Shown here one piece after another: positions 32,900 through 45,100 of a stretch of 64,000 nt of DNA. Below the pieces are notes generated by a model, which had not been told where the DNA came from, made no database searches, and saw only the letters and a list, made by a program, of their open reading frames with translations. The DNA is taken from positions 5,611,499-5,675,498 of the forward strand of contig OU696591.1 in the NCBI GenBank assembly GCA_916048095.2, read 5' to 3'. This stretch comes from Sacculina carcini. Its lineage: Eukaryota; Arthropoda; Thecostraca; Sacculinidae. Every line of letters starts with the position of its first letter. The stretch's first letter is position 1. Both the position numbers and the translations under genes were made by a program.

Positions 32900-33560
32900 A
32901 AGGGCAGGCTTGTGACGCAAATGTTGAACCAGTGGTTGCTCACGCACAAAGTCACACCTCTCACAGCCGAGGTGTCAGCCATCGCCAGTCAACTTCCATC
33001 GTACAGCTTACTCGCTAAACATCACAGTGATAGTCTTTGTCATGATTGTAGTCATTCTTTTTGTTTTGGTCAACCGAAGTGGTCTGTGGTGTTTGCCGCT
33101 TTGCCGCTTTTTGCTCGCCGAAAGATGACTGTTAACCCAGCAGCGACGATACACCGACGCCCAAGTATCGTCTGGAAGGATTAAACGAAGCGAACACTGT
33201 TTAACTTACACCTGCCACCGTCCACGACAAGCAGACGGCCAAAATCCAACCGCCTCCTACCCACAAGATCGAAGTGACGTCTCGATATCAGTCAAGCTAC
33301 ATCCCGACTTCAGCCTTCCGGCGTTCAACACCAGTCTGTATCATCGACGGGTGAAAGCTCGTGCCATACACTCTCCTTCACCGTGATCTGTTCGTTCTCG
33401 TCCGACACGGCGGTGAGTGCAAGACAGCTCAATTGCAGCTGACGAGGACAAACAGAGCCTCGGTGAAGGAGTGCCACCCGTCTACGATAGTGATAGTAGT
33501 TTTATTTCACGAATTCCGCAAGGCGGGGTTTCATTCATACTGACAATAGATATTCACGAA
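32900..33560 (+). other. GC-richer, coding-like stretch without a recognised gene
   Basis: Balanced base composition unlike the surrounding repeats. The plus frame from about 32905 is open to 33184 (VTQMLNQWLLTHKVTPLTAE...), and other frames are open between 33200 and 33380. No domain recognised; it may be a decayed retro-element or gene fragment. 33561-34180 shows a CA run and nothing else. Confidence 0.3.
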
Positions 33561-34035
33561 TTATGTAAGATATAGCACTAGGAGTGACGTTTCACTGATA
33601 AAAAACAATGCAAGTACATGATCTGAAAAGACATACACAATCGTCTACACATCCGCTCACACACACACACACACACACACACATACAGACTGATAGTGAA
33701 CGGCGAAGTCAAGGCAGCGCCAATTTTCAGAGAAACGATATCGCAAATTTGTGCATGGTTTATGTGGGGTCTCTTTTATTATCCGTCATCGATATATTGG
33801 AAAAAATATTTGAACAGTGAATGATTGAAAGAAATGAATTAGTTTCTCGTGAATTTCTCACTTATGATCTCCCAAATTTGTGTAGAAAATATTCTTGCAT
33901 TTAAAAAATAAAAACCCGCTTTTGAAACACCCAACACTTCAACCGCATCCTCGTTTTTATGATGCAAAATATTTGCCAATAATTAATTAATAATTATTTA
34001 TCAACTAACAACAAACACAATTTTGCCGAATAACG

Positions 34036-34041
34036 TTTATT
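34036..34041 (-). other. Poly(A) signal of the small secreted peptide gene
   Basis: AATAAA on the minus strand about 140 bp after the stop codon. Confidence 0.45.
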
Positions 34042-34180
34042 TCAAGATACTTTAGCAGTAAGCTGGCAACGAAGTTAGATAGGTGTAGGTTGAAAACATG
34101 AGAGGTCCTATTCAGTTCAGTCCGATGTGCAGACAATTTAGACGACAGTGAAGACGTTAAGACATATTGGAACGTCTGGC

Positions 34181-34444
34181 TCAACCCAACGGGGAAATAT
34201 CCACGCATTCACCTGAACTCTGACGTACCTTTCCTTGGGGACAATCTGCTGGATGTGCTATTCCGACATTTCCACCTGCCGGCGTCACTTTGAAGCCCTG
34301 GTTATGTTCTGGAGGCACCACAAGGAATCTTGGTTGCAGCAAGGCAAACGGGGGTGCGCCGAAAGAGTCCGGCATTGGCAGTGAATTGACATAAACGGCA
34401 CCGACTACCAACATGACGAGAAACAGACTCACTGGGCTACTCAT
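34181..34444 (-). CDS. Small secreted peptide, 87 residues
   Basis: An intact ORF starts MSSPVSLFLVMLVVGAVYVN, a clear signal peptide with likely cleavage after VNS. The mature part is Pro-rich (FGAPPFALLQPRFLVVPPEH) and ends in CPQGKVRQSSGECVDI, with just two Cys that could form one disulfide. The 'CP.G..R...G.C' ending resembles secreted arthropod peptides, some of them immune-induced; I cannot name the family. A TATA box lies about 90 bp upstream and AATAAA about 140 bp downstream, so it may be a single-exon gene. It sits between the 3' ends of PAN2 and MOSPD2. Confidence 0.65.
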   Translation of the reverse strand: MSSPVSLFLVMLVVGAVYVNSLPMPDSFGAPPFALLQPRFLVVPPEHNQGFKVTPAGGNVGIAHPADCPQGKVRQSSGECVDISPLG

Positions 34445-34534
34445 TGTGGTTCAGTAAGATCAAGATTCAAGACCAGTTCGTGCAGTGACGATCGAACCAC
34501 TTCATTTTCTGCGATATTCACACTTTTCTCGCGT

Positions 34535-34543
34535 CTTTTTATA
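34535..34543 (-). promoter_or_regulatory. TATA box of the small secreted peptide gene
   Basis: TATAAAAAG on the minus strand, 91 bp upstream of the ATG at 34442-34444, leaving room for a 5' UTR of about 60 nt. A GATA-type word (TGATAAGA) lies further upstream near 34864. Confidence 0.5.
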
Positions 34544-34884
34544 CACCACACTTGACTGTCGTTCGAACGCTGAAAAAAGCGACGGCATGCTTTTGACAGC
34601 TGTCGCCAAAATATGCCAGTTGAACAGACCAAGTAGTCTAGTCGAAACGGTGCAACTTCTAATGTCATAGTTTTTATGATATAATTGTGTCTGTGTGTGT
34701 AACACAGCGACACGTCTTCACATAAATAAATATCTTCCTGAGACAAAAACAATGAATGAACAATGAACAATGTTGTCTTCAAGAAGCCCCATCGCATAAG
34801 ATTAGCACCGTAGTCGAACTTCACGTATATTTTGCTGGAATTGTGTGTGTGTGTGTACGTATGATGATAAGATATATCTCGCAA

Positions 34885-35335
34885 TAAGAACTATGGTTCT
34901 CACAAACACACACACACACACATACACACGCAATGTAAAACATACAACCAGTAATGGAGAGTCGCTGAATTATGAACGCACACAAACACTGAAGTATGAA
35001 ACTCTACTAAAAACACACACAACTAAAATTGCACACGCGATAAAATGAAATTCACAACTCTGCGAAAGCCTGCACAACATTTTTTTTTCTCCTGGAATAA
35101 TATAAAAACGCACGCACGCACAACAAAATAACCGAGAATATTCAACTGTATATATGAAAAATGCACATGCTTTTTTGTGTGTGAAACATATCGTCCCATA
35201 TGTATGTATATATGGTTTTATCACAGAAATATTGTGTTATGTAACCGTGGCGGTCCCATTGTATGAAACATAGCAATCATTTGGCCTCTAGATTGTAGTT
35301 CTAACATAGTTTGCGTAGAGGTATACACTTTTGGT

Positions 35336-35371
<36 letters not shown>

Positions 35372-35666
35372 TCATTTTGGTCTATATAAAAATATACACC
35401 AATGGCGTCACTAGATATGTTTAATTTTGAGCCGATATACTAATAATTACCATCAAATTTGCTTGTGTCTTAACACATCTGCCAAAACCCCCCCTGAAAA
35501 TTACCTGGCGTCGCCTTTGCTACATGAAAAATGTCAGGTTTTCAGGAAGGAAGATGCACACAATATGCATCGCGCGTGTAATTAGCCAGATAGCCACATA
35601 AGGTAAAATATAAACGTTACCCAAAGGCGATCCACGTTATTTCAGCGTGAATTGTTCACATTCTAG
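34885..35666. other. Intergenic stretch with no gene seen
   Basis: Contains a CA run near 34905, a (TA)n run at 35337-35370 and AT-rich sequence only. Confidence 0.5.
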
Positions 35667-35783
35667 TGAATTCGGGTCGATTTAGTTTGGGTTAGGTGAG
35701 GACAGAACCCAAATTTACCATAATTTGTAAATTAAGCTCTAAACTAACCTTTACCCAGCCTAAACTCACCCGAATTCACTGAA
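35667..35783. repeat. Short inverted-repeat element 3' of MOSPD2
   Basis: AGTGAATTCGGGT and ACCCGAATTCACT bracket a further pair (TTTAGTTTGGGT / ACCCAGCCTAAA). Confidence 0.6.
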
Positions 35784-35851
35784 ATTATGAAAACTAAACG
35801 CGTTACTAGCTACTGAATTATGAGTAGCTAGTTATTGCATTACTAGCGTAC

Positions 35852-36112
35852 TCACGACAGCAACATTGCAACACACTGCAACAATACCAACACCACCAAG
35901 GACCACACAATAAACAAGTGCAATCTTTGAATAGCGGCCAATCGACTTGTGACGTCACTCATCTGCCGTGTGACGTCATCCAGTCGCTGTGTGACGTCAC
36001 TCAGCTGGCTGTGCTGATTGGTCGACGGCTGGACCAATGGCGGCTGAGCTGTCGGTGACGTCATGGCCACACACCGAAATCGCATCTCTTCACGACTCGC
36101 TGCGGGAATTTT
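35852..36112 (-). CDS. MOSPD2: MOSPD2 exon 9 (membrane anchor and stop)
   Basis: Starts KIPAASREEMRFRCV, then a Gln/Ser/Thr-rich stretch with repeated SDVT heptads, and ends LFIVWSLVVLVLLQCVAMLL-S-TGA. The repeated GTGACGTCA words here are coding (DVT). Confidence 0.92.
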   Translation of the reverse strand, partial: KIPAASREEMRFRCVAMTSPTAQPPLVQPSTNQHSQLSDVTQRLDDVTRQMSDVTSRLAAIQRLHLFIVWSLVVLVLLQCVAMLLS

Positions 36113-39100
36113 CTACGGAAAATAAATGAATAAATAAAAAAGATAGAAAAAATTTCACCCATAGATTATCTCCCGATTATCTCATATGAAATATTTTAGT
36201 AACGACCATATTTCGTAGTTTTTTGGGCTATATTAACACATCTTCGATCATTAGGATATATTTATTAGGAACATTTGTTTGATATCAACGGAATATTTGA
36301 TAAATTAAATTCATTGATATAAAAGCTTGAAAAATATCACTATAATTATTCTACTCGATATAATTAAAACACTCGACCCCACCTGCCACAGGGCTTCTAG
36401 TTCGCTACTGCTGGTATAGATGGCACCACTGGTGGTGTCAGTGGAGGCAGCCAACAGGAGAAATCTATCAGCTGAGGCGGCCGCCGCTGTCACGCCATCA
36501 CACAGCGCTATATGTACCAGCTGGTGACAGCGAGCCAACACGACACCGCCGCTAGGACGCACGCGGAACTTGTCACGAGAGGTTGTCTTCACCTACATAC
36601 TCACACACACACATACCCGTTTACGTAGATACATTGTTGGACTCCGTGGTGTAGTGGTTAGCGCACCCGCGTCGCAAGCAAAAGGTCCGTGGTTCGAATC
36701 CCGGCCGAGGAGAATTTCAATGGGTGAATTCTATAATCCAACAGTCCCTGTCCACCCAGCAGTAAATGATGATACCAGATATCAGTCATGAGTTGTGTCA
36801 TGCATTCTGGGGAGGTGGCCCTCTCTAATACGTCTTCCGTTCTTGTGACACACACACACACACACTTTCTTGACTGAAGTCCCACAGTATACTACTACAC
36901 ATATGCGACAATATTACACGCAGGAAAACGAAAGCACACTAAGTGCATGTGAAATCGGCTGTATTAGCGCAACAAGAATAACTCACACACACACAATAAT
37001 TTGAGGCCAAAAATTGCTGCTTCCTTTTGATTTGATAATTGTATTTGAGTCATATTTTATTTCCTTTGCTCATTTCTTCATTAGCTTTAATCTTTTTAGC
37101 TAAAACCTTTACTTTTCCAACTCTCTTTCTCTCCATACATCTTTTGGTTAGCTTCCACAGTACACATGGGGGGTCACCGCACAGGGTGGTAATAGTGCAC
37201 TTGCACTCTTCCCTAATGCTACCGGATTTGCGTGTAATTAATAATAATGATGAGGTTGAGCACCTTGAAAGCGATGGGAGATGAGCCGTGATTGGTGAGA
37301 ATCAACGGGCATTTGGCCTCTGACACGCCACTCTGAAACACTATCTCCTCGGCGGGTGACACTTCCAAACTGCCAGCTATCTTATACCAACATACACACA
37401 CACAAACAAACATACATTGGTATATGCACACACAAACACACACACACACATACACTAGAATATTCATGAGTATACACACCCATACACACACAAATGAACA
37501 TACATGATTATACAGACACACAAATGAACATACACATTTGTGTTTATATTATTCACTCAAATACACTTGCACATGATTTTACAAGCACACGCGCACACAC
37601 ACACACACAATAACATACACCCAAGCATACATTTGTAGAACAGGTACACACATGGAACTGATAATGAATAACTCAAATATATCATCAAATTAAATATGTA
37701 GACTCTAAACAAATTTAATTAGATTAAATTAAACAATTAGAGACTTGATTTCAATAAATTAAATACACCGACATCAATTACACAGATACACACACACAAA
37801 TAAATACACATGTGTATGTGTGTATAAATTAAAAGCTTGTATGTCCCGCCTTCCTGAGATCAAATAAGATTATTTGACTCATTGCGTGTTTGTGCCTCGT
37901 AGCCGAGTGGCTAAGACGCACGCTTTGAGCGCAAAAGGTCCAGGGTTCGATTCCCTGGCGAGGTGAAACTCGTTAAGTTCGATATCTTAAAGAGATAGCC
38001 CACTTGCCGCAAGGCGGGTTATATATGCGTGCAGCTGTGTGAGGTTGTGTCTATGTGTTCAAATGCGTAGTTAAAAATGTGTTTGTATGTGTCAATAACG
38101 TACACAGCAGTAGTTTAACGTTGGCTGTATTGCACAGTGAGCGAACTGAGGTCACATCACTTCCTGAACTGCTAGTATCGGCCGAGAATTGAACCTGCGA
38201 CCGCATCAACACAACCCAGCATCAAACCACGAGTGTCTATACATATACCGTAAAATCCCTATTAGAACGGCATCTCAAATAGAACGTCACTTTAATTAAT
38301 TCTTCTATTTTAGCAATATCTATGACTGAATGATATTTATTAGTGAATTTGTGATTAATTATCACTAATCACCATGTATTTGTGTTTTTTGTTAAATTAA
38401 TATGCATACGTTATCTGGTTCCTTTTTATCCATAGAATATAGCGTATCTTCTCAAAATTCTCACCAGCTAGTAGAAAAATAGAGCGGCACCCACTAATTG
38501 AACGGCACTTCGGAAGGAAGGTTTGAAAAATAGAACGGCATGCCGCTCAAATAGAGAATTTACGGCACTATTGTATATATACACTTTTATTTGGCCTTTT
38601 GATTTGATAAATTCATTATATTCATCGTTTATTTATTTTGCCTCTTTCTTCACTAACTTTCATCTTTCTGACTGAAACAACCTTTAATTTTACAACTTTC
38701 TCTATACATCTTTTGGTTAGTTTCCAGTACACCGCCGCACAGGGTGGTAATAGTGCACTTACACTCTTCCCCCATGCTACTGGATTTGCCTGTAATTAAT
38801 AATAAGAGTAATAATAATAAAGTCATCATGACTATTATCTTCAACTTCACACAAAACCCAAGCTCACTCACTTTGACCGCGTGCCGACTAGAAGAATGCC
38901 CGTTAATGCGGGCGTGACCTGACCCCTTGAGGTCATGACCGTTGACCTCCTCGGTGGCCTCGACGGCCGGGTCAACCGGAGTCACGTGATCACCAGTAGC
39001 AGCTGAAGCCAGCGCACCGTTGACCGTGGGCCGGTCGCCGCCATCTGACGGATGCGGCGACCGACGTACGTCACGATGCGGCGGATTGTCGGTAAGGAAC

Positions 39101-42100
39101 GGCGACGGAGGCATGTGCAGATCCTCGACGGCCGGATCGTAGCTCCACGTGTCGCTGCCGCCCCAGCGTGTCAGACAACACCACTCGGGTACCATCTGGC
39201 ACATGTCCTTCTTGCTGACAAACCGGATCAGCTGATGCGACTTGGCAGGCAGCATGTTCTTTACCATACCCCATGTTGCTGCCACACACACACGCGCATA
39301 TGTATGTATGTACGTGTGTGTATTATGTGTATGTATGTATGTATTATGTGTATGTGTGTGTATTATGTGGATGTGTGTGTGTGTGTATTATGTGTATGTG
39401 TGTGTATTATGTGGATGTGTGTGTGTACTCACTAGTTGTACTCACTAGCTGTATTCACTAGTTGCACTCACTAGTTGTATTCACTAGTTGTACTCACTAG
39501 TTGTACTCACTAGTTGTACTCACTAGTTGTACTCACTAGTTGAACTCACTAGTTGTATTCACTAGTTGTACTTACTAGTTGTACTCACTAGTTGTACTCA
39601 CTAGTTGTATTCACTAGTTGTATTCACTAGTTGTACTTACTAGTTGTACTCACTAGTTGTACTCACTAGTTGTACTCACTAGTTGTACTCACTAGTTGTA
39701 TTCACTAGTTGTATTCACTAGTTGTATTCACTAGTTGTATTCACTAGTTGTATTCACTAGTTGTATTCACTAGTTGTACTCACTAGTTGTACTCACTAGT
39801 TGAACTTACTAGTTGTACTCACTAGTTGTACTCACTAGTTGTACTCACTAGTTGTATTCACTAGTTGTACTCACTAGTTGTACTCACTAGTTGTATTCAC
39901 TAGTTGTACTCACTAGTTGTACTCACTAGTTGTACTCACTAGTTGTATTCACTAGTTGAACTCACTAGTTGTACTCACTAGTTGTACTCACTAGTTGTAT
40001 TCACTAGTTGAACTCACTAGTTGTACTCACTAGTTGTATTCACTAGTTGTACTCACTAGTTGTACTCACTAGTTGTATTCACTAGTTGTATTCACTAGTT
40101 GTACTTACTAGTTGTACTTACTAGTTGTACTCACTAGTTGTACTCACTAGTTGTACTCACTAGTTGTACTCACTAGTTGTACTCACTAGTTGTACTCACT
40201 AGTTGTACTCACTAGTTGTATTCACTAGTTGTACTCACTAGTTGTACTCACTAGTTGTATTCACTAGTTGAACTCACTAGTTGTACTCACTAGTTGTACT
40301 CACTAGTTGTATTCACTAGTTGTAGTGTACAGGAGATGAGCAAGACTGTCAGACTGTCCTGTCTCTAAAAACCCTGTCTGTTTTGTCTAATCTACGCTTA
40401 AATTCCTATTTCAAACAACAACGCACTTCTTTGGGAAACTACGCTTTTTATATTGCCAACCATTCTGGTCTGCCTAAGGATTTTAGTCACCGCGCGCGCG
40501 CGTGTGTGTGTGTGTGTGCGTTATTTTTTCTCTCAAAAAATGTACGTTACTTAAGCAATAAAGTCGATTTCGTAGAAGTTATTTGAAATGGACATAAAAA
40601 ACTTGTATTTACTCAAATTATCAGTGAAATATCAAAAACGAACAAATAACAAATATTGATACAGAAATTATAAATTGAAATCGTATTTCTCACCTGTAAA
40701 CAGCATGGGCATCTGAACAACAGAAAAAACGATGAGAATAACACAAACACGCAAGCCCACCGAATGCCATAAGATTACGATTATATTATTTACTAGCATC
40801 AAAACCCGCCCGTTGTGCGGAGGAATTCATAAAATGGAATTAATATTCATAAAAATTCATATTCATAAAAAAATTCCAAATTAAAAAAGAAAATGAAAAC
40901 TCATAAGTGTCTTACTCAATAGAAAAGTCCAAGTGTGAATATTTTTATTTTTATTTTGACATAATACTTTTCCTCAACCCGCCTCATATATAAACCCACC
41001 CATTGTGCGGAATAATTCAGAACACAAACACGTAACAAACAATGAAAATTCTAGCATGTAAACCCGCTCGTCGTGCGAAAGAGTTCATACTATTAAATTT
41101 GTATTCAATTCATAAGAGAAAAGGAATATGAATTAAAAAAGAGTGGAGTAAACCCAAGTCTAAATTTAGTCTAAATTTCATATTTTCATATTTATTTTCA
41201 CAAAATAGTTTGCCTAAACCGCCTCATATTTATACATGCCCGTCGTGCTGAATAATTCAGAACTCAGACACGAAACAATGAAAAATGACTACACTTTTTC
41301 ATCATAATGTTTCCAAAATATATTTATGACTTAACATCACCGTCTAGCATTGAAACCCGCCAGTTGTGCGGAGCAATTCATGAAATGAAATTCATATAAA
41401 ATCCTACTCAATTGAAAAGTCTAAATTTAATTATTTTTATTTTTATTTTGACAACATATTTTCCTTTAACCCGCCTCATATTGAAACCCGCCCGTCGTGC
41501 TCAACAATTCATAAAATAAAATGCATATTCAATCCATAGAATAAACTGTATAAAAAATAAAAAGCAAAAATTTTAACCTGTAAATACGTTCACCAATAAA
41601 AACTCTAAATGTGAATATTTTAATTATAAATTTGACAAAATATTATTCCTTAATCCACCTCATATTTAAACCTACCCGTCGTGCGGAATAATTCAGAACA
41701 CTAATACGTACAAAACAATGAAAATTCTAGCATGTAAACCCGCCCGTCGTGCGAAACAGTTCATACTATTAAATTTGTATTCAATTCATAAGAGAAAATA
41801 AATATGAATTAATAAAGAAAAGAGTAAACCCAAAAAAATCCTATTTAAACCTGCCCGTCGTGCTGAATAATTCAGAGCTCTGACACTAAACAATGAAAAA
41901 TGACTAAATTTTTTATCAAAATGTTTTCAAAATATATTTATAACTCAACATCACCATCTAGCATTAAAACCCGCCCTTTGTGCAGAACAATAAATAAAGT
42001 CAAATGAATATTGAATTGATAAAAAATGATTAGAAATTAAAAAAGAAAAAGTAAACCCATAAAAAGTCTTAACCAATAGAAAAGTCTAAATGTGAATGTT

Positions 42101-45100
42101 TTTATTTTAGATGTGGCAAAATATTTTCCCTCGAACTGCCTCGTATTTAAATCCGCCCGTCGTGCAGAACTATAAATAGAATATAATGAATCAAAAAGCA
42201 AAAAGCTTATCCAATAGAAAAATATAAATTTGTAAATTCTTGTTTTAATTATTGACGATGTTTTTTTCCTCAGCACTGCTCAAGTTCACACCCATACTTC
42301 GTGTGTAGTAATTCAGAAGTGTAACACTATCAAAACAATGAAACTTTCTGTAATATCTATAATTCCATATTAATGCTTCCGCTAAAAGAGCATATGCATA
42401 TAGTTGGCATTGCATGATATTACAACCCATATCCTTATGCAACTAAAGCGTATGCAACTTGAAATTAAACCAATTAAATTACACAATAAAATTCAGTAGT
42501 TTACTTTGTTCCCAGTAGCATTTTACCCGCCCGTCATGCGGAACAATTCATGTGTAAATATTGAGGACAATAAAGCCTTTATATTCAGTATACTGTACGC
42601 AATAAAACCACACCATCCATGCTTGGAGCTAATATGATGCATTATAAATTGTGATTGGACTTCAGTGAAATTAAATCAGTGTATATTCATGTGTAATCGC
42701 AAGTGCGCATAATAGCTGTCAAATTGGCAACATGACATTTTGACTTTACACCGCCGTAATTTCCTTCAGATACACTTTGGAAAATTAAAAATTACACCGT
42801 ATTGTAGAACACAAAATTTCTAGCACGATGTTATATTTTGTTTTAACTTGTGACAAATAGTTACTGAGAAATACGTAAAAAATGAATAAATTTTAGTCGC
42901 CCGGTGTTCAAGTGCAATTTTGGATGTATTTGAGAATTTTGCCAATTTTACACGTTTTTTGTATCATTTGTGGGTATAAATTATAGCTTATCTTGTAGAA
43001 CACAAAATTATCTACACAGTAGTATATTCCTGTGTAATCGCAAGTGCGCATAATAGCTGTCAAATTGGCAATATGTCCTTTTGACTTTACACCGCTGTAA
43101 CTTCCTTCAGATATACTTTGGAAAATTACAGATTATACCGTATTGTAGAAAACAAGATTTCTAGCACGATGGTATAATTTATTTTTATGTGTAACAAATA
43201 GTTACTGAGAAATAGTAGAAGAATGAATTAATTTTTATTCACCCGGTGTTCAAGTGTAATTTTGGATGTATTTGAGAATTTTGCCAATTTTACACGTTTT
43301 TGGGTATAAATTATAACGTTTCCTGTAGAAAAAAAATTTATCTACACAATAGTATAATTTTTATAGCTGTACCATTGCTGGTTTATGAGGAATAAATAGC
43401 GGAATATTGACCAAAATATTCACGTTTTTTTGTGCTAATTTTGCCTTTTTGACTTTGTCATTTACACTTCACACCACCGTAACTTTTTTAATACACTTTT
43501 AAAAACTAAAAATTATACCGTGTTGTAGAAAACAAAATTCCCAGCATGATGGTATTATTTATTTAGATGTGTAATAATTAGTTTTTGAGAAATAGAGAAA
43601 AAAGTATAGAAAATCGGACGCGTGGAGTTTAAATACAATTTAGATTTTTTTTTTCTATTTTACATGTTATATATTCAATTTTTGGGTATAAATTATAATT
43701 TGTTAAGTAGAACAGAAAATTTTCTACACAGTGGTATAATTTTTATAGTTGTACCATTGCTGGTTTAGGAGGGGTAGTCTAAAGTTTTTAGTCTAAATTT
43801 ACCAAAATTTTCGCATTTTTTAGGGTTCATTTTGTCTTTTCACCGCTATAACTTTTTTTGGTTTTATTTTTGAAATTAAAAAATTAGCCTACAGACAGGA
43901 AAATGTCCAACATGATGGTATAAATTTTTAGCGGGTACACCAAGTGGTTACCGAGTAGCAGCTTTATATTTTATTTTATTTTCAGCTTTTTATTTTATTT
44001 TTATTGTGCGTATGTGTGTGTGTGTTGTGTATTTACCGTCTTGTGTGTGTGTGTGTGTGTGTGTGTGTGCAAAAATAGTATTGCCTTCAAGTACACATAT
44101 TGTTGTGATAAATGATAATAATTTTGCAGACACAACAAATAAACTTCAATCACGAATTACTCAAAAAATCACTAACAGTATTTTGCTGAACATTTGTGCC
44201 TGCCTTTCACAGTGATATTGCTCTTATCTCTCTGTGTGTTGATTATCAAACTGCATGGGCATTGCAGGCATGCACTTTGCAGCGTTCGTGTTCGTCCCAT
44301 TTCACTTAATAGTAATACTGATTGTAGCCACTTAGTAGCCACTGATTGGTCACAACATTTGTTACAGCGCAAAATAAAAACATGAGTGCAGAAAGTATTG
44401 TTTATTAATGTTGCAGATGAAATCAACATTTAAACGTCAATACGTTTTCAATACCGTGTTACAATATGCAAAATTCACTCGTTCATTCTCAATTCAGCTG
44501 GTTACGAATCAACGTTTGCTGACTCATAGCGAGTGATGTTGAGGATTTCGGCTGTAACACAAGTAGATGGCAGCTAGTGGTACGTCAGATGTTGCACGTG
44601 ACTGATGTTGTTCACATGTCTGTACCAGAACCTGCCAGATGATAGTCTATGTGGTCTAACTGCTCTAAACTATATCTCTGTGGCGCTTCATTACTGGCCA
44701 TCACTGCTGAAGGATGTTATATTGTTCGTTGACTTGTGGCTGTGTATAACTCTTCACAGGGCGCGCGTAACAGTTGAACTGTTGCTGGCTTATTTCATCA
44801 GTCGGAATATAGTTTCCCTGGGACTGGTCGTAGTGGGAGAATTGCTGCTGGCTGTTTGTGGCATTTGATAACTGCTCACATTTTGCTGCAAACAGTTTGA
44901 CTGTTCTTGATGGTTTGCTTGTGGCGAAACATCACCCGCCGAGAGAATACACGTAGCAGTTGAACTGCTGCTGAAGGCTTGCTGGTGGCAGCGCATTGTA
45001 GGCACCAGCGACTGTAATAACGCCAGAAACTGTGAGTTGTGATAGTTGAGTTGTTGTTCACTTGCATATGACACATCGTAGTTCTCCTGGGTCTGCTCGT

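Larger units (their letters stand above)
40793..43970 (-). mobile_element. Helitron-like element, 3' end intact, 5' truncated
   Basis: The minus strand ends with a short GC hairpin (CCGCACAACGGGCGG) followed about 10 nt later by CTAG and then a T, as expected for a Helitron 3' terminus. The 3' part is tandemly repeated (40793-42540); the inner part (42640-43960) contains about 340-bp repeats shared with 50170-51980. The usual TC 5' end is missing: similarity stops near 43970. No Rep/helicase ORF is seen, so it is non-autonomous. Confidence 0.5.

Noticed and set aside
35930-36070. CRE-like TGACGTCA promoter cluster
   Set aside because: The words are codons of the repeated DVT motif in MOSPD2 exon 9.
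37899-37972. Functional tRNA gene
   Set aside because: Acceptor and T stems are good but the anticodon stem is not; kept only as tRNA-like.
39425-40325. CRISPR array
   Set aside because: Units are contiguous 13-mers without spacers, in an animal intron.
44605-44868. 87-codon hydrophobic plus-strand ORF
   Set aside because: Mostly antisense to the C-terminal end of the Q/N-rich ORF.
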